Positions 6,263 to 8,971 of a stretch of DNA of 8,971 nucleotides are shown one piece after another; the stretch's first letter is position 1, and each line of letters opens with the position of its first letter. Source of the stretch: DASQVO01 sp035640715 (GTDB lineage: Bacteria > Actinomycetota > Actinomycetes > Streptosporangiales > Streptosporangiaceae); the NCBI GenBank assembly GCA_035640715.1, contig DASQVO010000163.1, forward strand, positions 1-8,971, read 5' to 3'. Position numbers and translations under genes: made by a program. Below the pieces are notes generated by a model. That model was not told the DNA's origin. It worked only from the letters and a program-made list of their open reading frames with translations, and did no database searches.

Positions 6263-6405
6263 GCAACCTACGCCCCGTTTTGAACCCCACAGGGGAGAGG
6301 CGCAAAGATCATCTGGCAGGTTTACGCCGCGCCTGATCTGGTATGCGTTGATCACCGGACGCTACCGGTGGCGTCTGAGCCGCCTGGCTTGCTGTCTCGC
6401 GCCGA

Positions 6406-6756
6406 TCAAGTCAGTAGGTCGCGGATCTGCTTACGCAGGGATGCTGTGCGCATGACGGTCATCCGCCACACTTCGTCTTCGTCGATGTCGGGCAGCCGGT
6501 CGTGGGCGAGCATGTTGCGCAACCGGTACAGCCGCCCCCACGGCTGTTCAGCCTGCAGGGTGCGGCCGGTGAGCCGGGCATAGGCCAGCGCCTCGTTGCC
6601 CACGGCGATCCACAAGCGGTGCAGTACCCACCGGTAGCGGTCATCGGCATCGAACCGTTCCCGGCCGCCTTCGGCCAGCAGAGCTTCGATCTGCGCTAGC
6701 AGCGCATCCAGTTCCAGCAGTACGTGCCGGTCGGGCCGGATATCCTCGCCGCTCAC
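6406..6756 (-). CDS. HepT-like HEPN toxin of an MNT/HepT toxin-antitoxin pair
   Basis: This encodes a 116-residue all-helical protein of typical HepT (DUF86) size. The HEPN catalytic pattern RX4H is present as R80-NMLA-H85 in LYRLRNMLAHDRLPDIDED, followed by a helix MTVMRTASLRKQIRDLL. In studied HepT toxins the motif is RX4HXY: the Arg and His cleave RNA, and the Tyr is AMPylated by the antitoxin. Here the Tyr position is Arg87. The gene starts at a GTG whose first bases overlap the antitoxin stop (GTGA), the usual arrangement for this module. The expected activity is RNA cleavage in the cytoplasm, possibly of tRNA, with neutralisation by the partner. The missing Tyr suggests neutralisation by direct binding. 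Confidence 0.8.
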   Translation of the reverse strand: MSGEDIRPDRHVLLELDALLAQIEALLAEGGRERFDADDRYRWVLHRLWIAVGNEALAYARLTGRTLQAEQPWGRLYRLRNMLAHDRLPDIDEDEVWRMTVMRTASLRKQIRDLLT

Positions 6757-7043
6757 AGCGGCCGGGCCGCCACCAGGTCCGGGCTGACGTTGGGTTTGCC
6801 CAGCACCCGGTCGGAATACAGCCGCACCTCGGCTCCCAGCATGCTGACTGCGGCGATCTCGAAGTCAGCCACATCGAAGGCGTCCCGGTCCTCCGCCAGG
6901 TGGCCCACCAGCCTGCCTGGCGAGGCGAACCGCAGGCCGGTGATCCCATGCCGGGCCGCCAGTGCACGCAGTTCTCCGGCGTGCGCGCGCACCGTCGCCT
7001 CATCCACCGGCGGAAGCGACGGCTCCATGGCAGGACTGCTCAT
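6753..7043 (-). CDS. MNT-like nucleotidyltransferase antitoxin (atypical)
   Basis: This encodes 96 residues from the ATG at 7043. The frame extends to 7148, but the earlier part is unlike the family and a GGGAGG ribosome binding site precedes 7043 by 13 bases. Helix VRAHAGELRALAARHGITGLRF is the normal MNT N-terminal helix and first strand. A strict GSX10DXD catalytic motif is not present. The nearest match is A40-S41-X10-D52-R53-D54, with Gly replaced by Ala and without the usual hydrophobic strand after DXD. The end, FDVADFEIAAVSMLGAEVRLYSDRVL, matches the family pattern of helix plus strand (FDLADLE..LLG..VDLV). It overlaps the toxin by 4 bp, so it is almost certainly its antitoxin. Whether it still transfers AMP is doubtful. 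Confidence 0.7.
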   Translation of the reverse strand: MSSPAMEPSLPPVDEATVRAHAGELRALAARHGITGLRFASPGRLVGHLAEDRDAFDVADFEIAAVSMLGAEVRLYSDRVLGKPNVSPDLVAARPL

Positions 7044-7059
7044 GAAGCTAGAGTAACCT

Positions 7060-7075
7060 CCCGCCGCTGGGCGGG
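7060..7075 (-). promoter_or_regulatory. hairpin overlapping the antitoxin ribosome binding site
   Basis: CCCGCC-CAGC-GGCGGG on the minus strand forms a 6-bp stem with a 4-base loop. Its 3' arm shares bases with the GGGAGG Shine-Dalgarno (7057-7062) of the antitoxin gene. The fold could limit translation of the antitoxin, or act as a weak terminator after the Cys-rich gene, whose stop is at 7118. Confidence 0.4.
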
Positions 7076-7117
7076 GTGCGATCTTGAGCGGGGGCGCCAA
7101 ACCGGCCATCCCCAGCA

Positions 7118-8026
7118 TCATGGTTCGGGGTAGGCTGCCGTGACCCATGGCAGGGCGGCAGCCTCAGGTGGCCAGTAGGTGGCGGCCAGTCGTGCCATGA
7201 TCTGCTCGGCTTCGCCGCGGGTGATCTTGTCGAGGTAGGCGTCGCATTGGCCCCAGGAGTCCTCAACCAGCATGGGGGTGTGTTCCCACCACAGCCGCCA
7301 GGTCATGATCTGGCCGGTATCGGGGTAGTCGCAGTCGCTCCAGGTGCGCTGGCGGATCACCGCGAACGGGTTCTCGTCCCCGTATCTGGCGCTGTAGAAG
7401 CAGGCGGCGACGGTGATGCCGGGGCGCAGGTCGTCATAGCAGTTGTCGCAGACCGCTGTGGCCCAGTCGCCGTTGATCGTGGTCATGTGCTGGTGGAAGT
7501 AGCCGCGCCACCCGCACCGGGGGCAGTCCCCGGTGACCGGTTCGGCCAGGTGGTGGCGTTGCAGCCGCCCGCACGGCGGGTCACAGCCCTTGGCCAGCGC
7601 GGGTAGCGTGGCGCGGCGGCGGGCGTCGTCGGCGGCCTGGTCGCGGGCCAGCCGCGGGCAGCCGGGCGCGTGGCCGTGCTCGACGTGGACCGGCCGGCCG
7701 GTGCCGGACCGGTCGGTGACCTGGCGCCCGCAGGAGCGGCAGCGCCAGGTGACCGGGGGATAGCGGCGGCGGGCGCCGGTGACCTGTCCGGTCGCGTAGC
7801 TGGCGGCCCGGTAGAAAAGCTCGCCGGGATGATCGGGGAGGATCCCGGAGGGCTGCCCGGCGACCACGTTCATGTCGCCCAGTCCGGTGACACCGCAGGC
7901 TTCCGCGATGCCGGCCCAGGTGTGCCCGGCCTCCCGGGCCGCCCGGGCCAGGTCGGCAAAATCCCCCGGTGGTGCCTTTTTCTTGTGCTGGGAGTAGCCC
8001 GCAAGGCGCTCAAGCGGATCATCCAT
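7118..8026 (-). CDS. Cys-rich, zinc-ribbon-like protein of unknown function
   Basis: This encodes a 302-residue protein. Residues about 20-50 (FADLARAAREAGHTWAGIAE then ACGVTG) look like a small helix-turn-helix. Two metal-binding clusters follow: C96-X2-C99 with H117/H119 and C123, then C168-X2-C171 (CPRCGWRG) paired with C193-X2-C196 (CDNC), a likely zinc ribbon; C148 and C152 lie between. The C-terminal third is Trp-rich (IMTWRLWWEHTPMLVEDSWGQ) with no motif I recognise. The ATG at 8026 has no Shine-Dalgarno. A TACATT -10-like hexamer sits about 7 bases upstream, so a leaderless mRNA is possible. A perfect 16-bp palindrome lies 31 bp upstream. It lies 74 bp before the antitoxin on the same strand and may be co-transcribed with MNT-HepT. 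A regulator or nucleic-acid-binding role is only inference. Confidence 0.8.
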   Translation of the reverse strand: MDDPLERLAGYSQHKKKAPPGDFADLARAAREAGHTWAGIAEACGVTGLGDMNVVAGQPSGILPDHPGELFYRAASYATGQVTGARRRYPPVTWRCRSCGRQVTDRSGTGRPVHVEHGHAPGCPRLARDQAADDARRRATLPALAKGCDPPCGRLQRHHLAEPVTGDCPRCGWRGYFHQHMTTINGDWATAVCDNCYDDLRPGITVAACFYSARYGDENPFAVIRQRTWSDCDYPDTGQIMTWRLWWEHTPMLVEDSWGQCDAYLDKITRGEAEQIMARLAATYWPPEAAALPWVTAAYPEP

Positions 8027-8057
8027 GCCGGCAATGTAGCGCCCCGGTACAACAGGA

Positions 8058-8073
8058 GGCCGGACGTCCGGCC
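8058..8073. promoter_or_regulatory. perfect 16-bp palindrome, candidate operator
   Basis: GGCCGGACGTCCGGCC is fully self-complementary. It lies 31 bp upstream of the start of the Cys-rich gene, around where its -35 region would be. It could be an operator for that gene, or part of a terminator for the gene fragment upstream on the same strand. In such GC-rich DNA a chance palindrome is possible. Confidence 0.4.
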
Positions 8074-8080
8074 GGGCGGT

Positions 8081-8364
8081 TCATGCCGCCCCGGGCGTCC
8101 GCGGGTCTGGCTGGCGGGGGCGGCGGGCGTAGCGGCGCAGCTCGGTCTCGCTGAGCCCGGCGGCTTCGTCTCATCCGGCGGCTTCGGGGCAGACACCCCC
8201 GGCGGACTCGGCGGCTGGTTCAGCCTCGAGCCCGCCCGGGTAACTACGTGGCGTTCTGCCTCGTAGTGGACCCGAGTACCGGCCGCAGCCACGCGGCCAT
8301 GGGAATGGTCGCCGGCTTCAGGGTCACGGCCGGCGGCGGGCCATTCCTGAAGGCAGACGATCAC
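8081..8364 (-). pseudogene. possible small frameshifted gene, unidentified
   Basis: From a GTG at 8364 one frame reads VIVCLQEWPAAGRDPEAG, then HGRVAAAGTRVHYEAERHVV and TRAGSRLNQPP, with good codon bias. Near 8170 it degenerates, and the neighbouring frame instead gives a helical, charged tail, DEAAGLSETELRRYARRP, with a TGA at 8081-8083. One indel around 8165-8175 would join the two into a protein of about 94 residues. A GGGAGG motif lies immediately before the GTG, too close for an ideal site, so the start is unsure. I recognise no family. It could be a decayed gene or a chance alignment of open frames. Confidence 0.3.
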
Positions 8365-8723
8365 CCCTCCCGTGGCGCCTCCCCGGAATGTCGGCGAGTT
8401 TGGTCGCCATAGCAGCCGAACTCGCTGACAGTCCAGGGCATGCCGCGCCACCCCGCCGCATGACACGCGCTCGATCCCCAGACGGGCGCAGCCATCACTT
8501 CGTGGATAATCACATTCCGTGAGCGGGCTGACCGTCCCCGGGCAGGTCCCGATGACTGCCAGCAGTTGTCACGTTGAGTGATCGCGGTTTGTGCCCGGTG
8601 CGCGGTGCCGTGGACCGGGCCGTGGACCGGCACGCCAGCAAAACGGCGTGAACGCAGGGCGATCTGGGCAGCTCGCCGGGCCATCAGTGCACGTAGCGCC
8701 CCCAGGGCAGGCGCGCGGCTTTA
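8365..8723. other. non-coding stretch before the tRNA fragment
   Basis: No convincing gene is seen. A GCGAGTT...AACTCGC inverted repeat (8394-8400/8419-8425) and a tandem GTGGACCGG pair (about 8612-8629) are present. Just left of the tRNA fragment, GCCCCCA (8698-8704) resembles a tRNA-Thr acceptor 5' strand, but no D-arm or 5' anticodon stem follows. Confidence 0.4.
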
Positions 8724-8767
8724 TGGTAAGGAGAAGGTCTACGGTTCGATTCCGTAACGGGGCTCCA
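8724..8767 (+). tRNA. 3' half of tRNA-Thr(GGT), truncated; probable attachment-site scar
   Basis: The 44 bases correspond exactly to tRNA positions 33-76. They comprise U33, anticodon GGT (8725-8727), AA, the anticodon-stem 3' strand GGAGA, variable loop AGGTC, T-stem TACGG/CCGTA enclosing loop TTCGATT, acceptor 3' strand ACGGGGC, discriminator T and an encoded CCA. The 5' partners are missing: no GCCCCGT acceptor strand, no D-arm and no TCTCC before the anticodon loop. It is therefore not a working tRNA. Integrases of actinobacterial integrative elements use exactly this 3' half as att core. An intact tRNA is rebuilt at one end and this fragment is left at the other, so the element would lie to the left and the chromosome to the right. 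Confidence 0.8.
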
Positions 8768-8971
8768 GGTCAGCCATGTCTTTCGCAAACTTAACCGAGG
8801 ATGATACGGCCGGGAAAGTGCCCCTCGGTTCAGCTGCGACGCGGTGATCATGGCAATGAGCTGCAGACTGTGCGGGCTGACCGCGGGGCGTGAGTTTTCC
8901 GGTCTCAGGAATGCGCCCGAAGTCCGGGACCGCCCCGCCTGCTGGCCTTGAGCCCAGCACGCGCACCCGTA
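8768..8971. other. sequence right of the tRNA fragment, no gene recognised
   Basis: A perfect 8-bp inverted repeat, AACCGAGG (8793-8800) and CCTCGGTT (8823-8830), with a 22-base loop begins 25 bp after the CCA. It could be the terminator of the ancestral tRNA locus. The remainder to the window end shows no open frame with good coding character. Confidence 0.4.

Noticed and set aside
6208..6355. Upstream start of the transposase frame at 6355
   Set aside because: The first about 75 residues are unlike the family, while the expected N-terminus is found in the neighbouring frame from 6207.
7044..7148. Longer N-terminus for the MNT-like antitoxin
   Set aside because: The extra 35 residues lie in the intergenic hairpin region, reach into the end of the upstream gene and match nothing in the family; the ATG at 7043 has a ribosome binding site.
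7670..8266. 198-aa plus-strand frame
   Set aside because: It is antisense to the Cys-rich gene, whose paired Cys motifs show which strand is coding.
8698..8767. A complete tRNA starting at GCCCCCA
   Set aside because: Only five acceptor pairs are possible, the distance to the anticodon is about six bases too short, and there is no D-arm or 5' anticodon stem.

Overview
The window is high-GC DNA with strong third-position G/C bias and GTG starts. It carries a bL37-type micro-ribosomal protein gene of the kind known from actinobacteria, together with TetR, LLM-oxidoreductase and IS families common there. It most likely comes from an actinomycete; I would not name a genus. The region looks like chromosomal accessory DNA with decayed mobile elements, two apparent frameshifts, inverted repeats and a truncated tRNA.

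Layout. (1) 1-1590: a possible C-terminal gene fragment (2-145), a 23-bp-periodic repeat cluster (428-519), and an inverted repeat of 176-186 bp (548-733 / 1264-1439). Both arms carry the same C-terminal remnant of an ISKra4-type transposase. A small two-helix membrane protein gene (917-1174) lies between the arms. (2) 1589-4291: a TetR repressor gene (minus strand) diverges from a two-gene operon (plus strand) across a 54-bp near-palindromic operator. The operon encodes a QOR-type medium-chain reductase and, overlapping it by 4 bp, a luciferase-like (LLM) flavin/F420 oxidoreductase. The LLM gene is broken by an apparent 1-nt loss in a C-run near 3948-3952. (3) 4391-4602: a convergent terminator-like hairpin and the 25-aa bL37-like ribosomal protein gene (4475-4552, minus), with a GC hairpin in its leader. 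(4) 5109-6262: an insertion sequence with a D,D(35)E integrase-core transposase whose N-terminus is out of frame. (5) 6406-8026, all minus strand: a Cys-rich, zinc-ribbon-like hypothetical protein, then an MNT-like nucleotidyltransferase antitoxin overlapping a HepT-like HEPN toxin by 4 bp. (6) 8081-8364: a possible frameshifted small gene. (7) 8724-8767: the exact 3' half (position 33 to CCA) of a tRNA-Thr(GGT), best read as the attachment-site scar of an integrative element.

Functional picture. TetR probably represses the reductase/LLM pair in response to a small ligand. MNT-HepT is a toxin-antitoxin module whose motifs depart from the textbook RX4HXY / GSX10DXD pair, and the Cys-rich gene may be co-transcribed with it. 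The tRNA scar at the right end, the IS, the transposase relics and the toxin-antitoxin cassette together suggest that at least part of the window lies inside, or is the right edge of, an integrated island.
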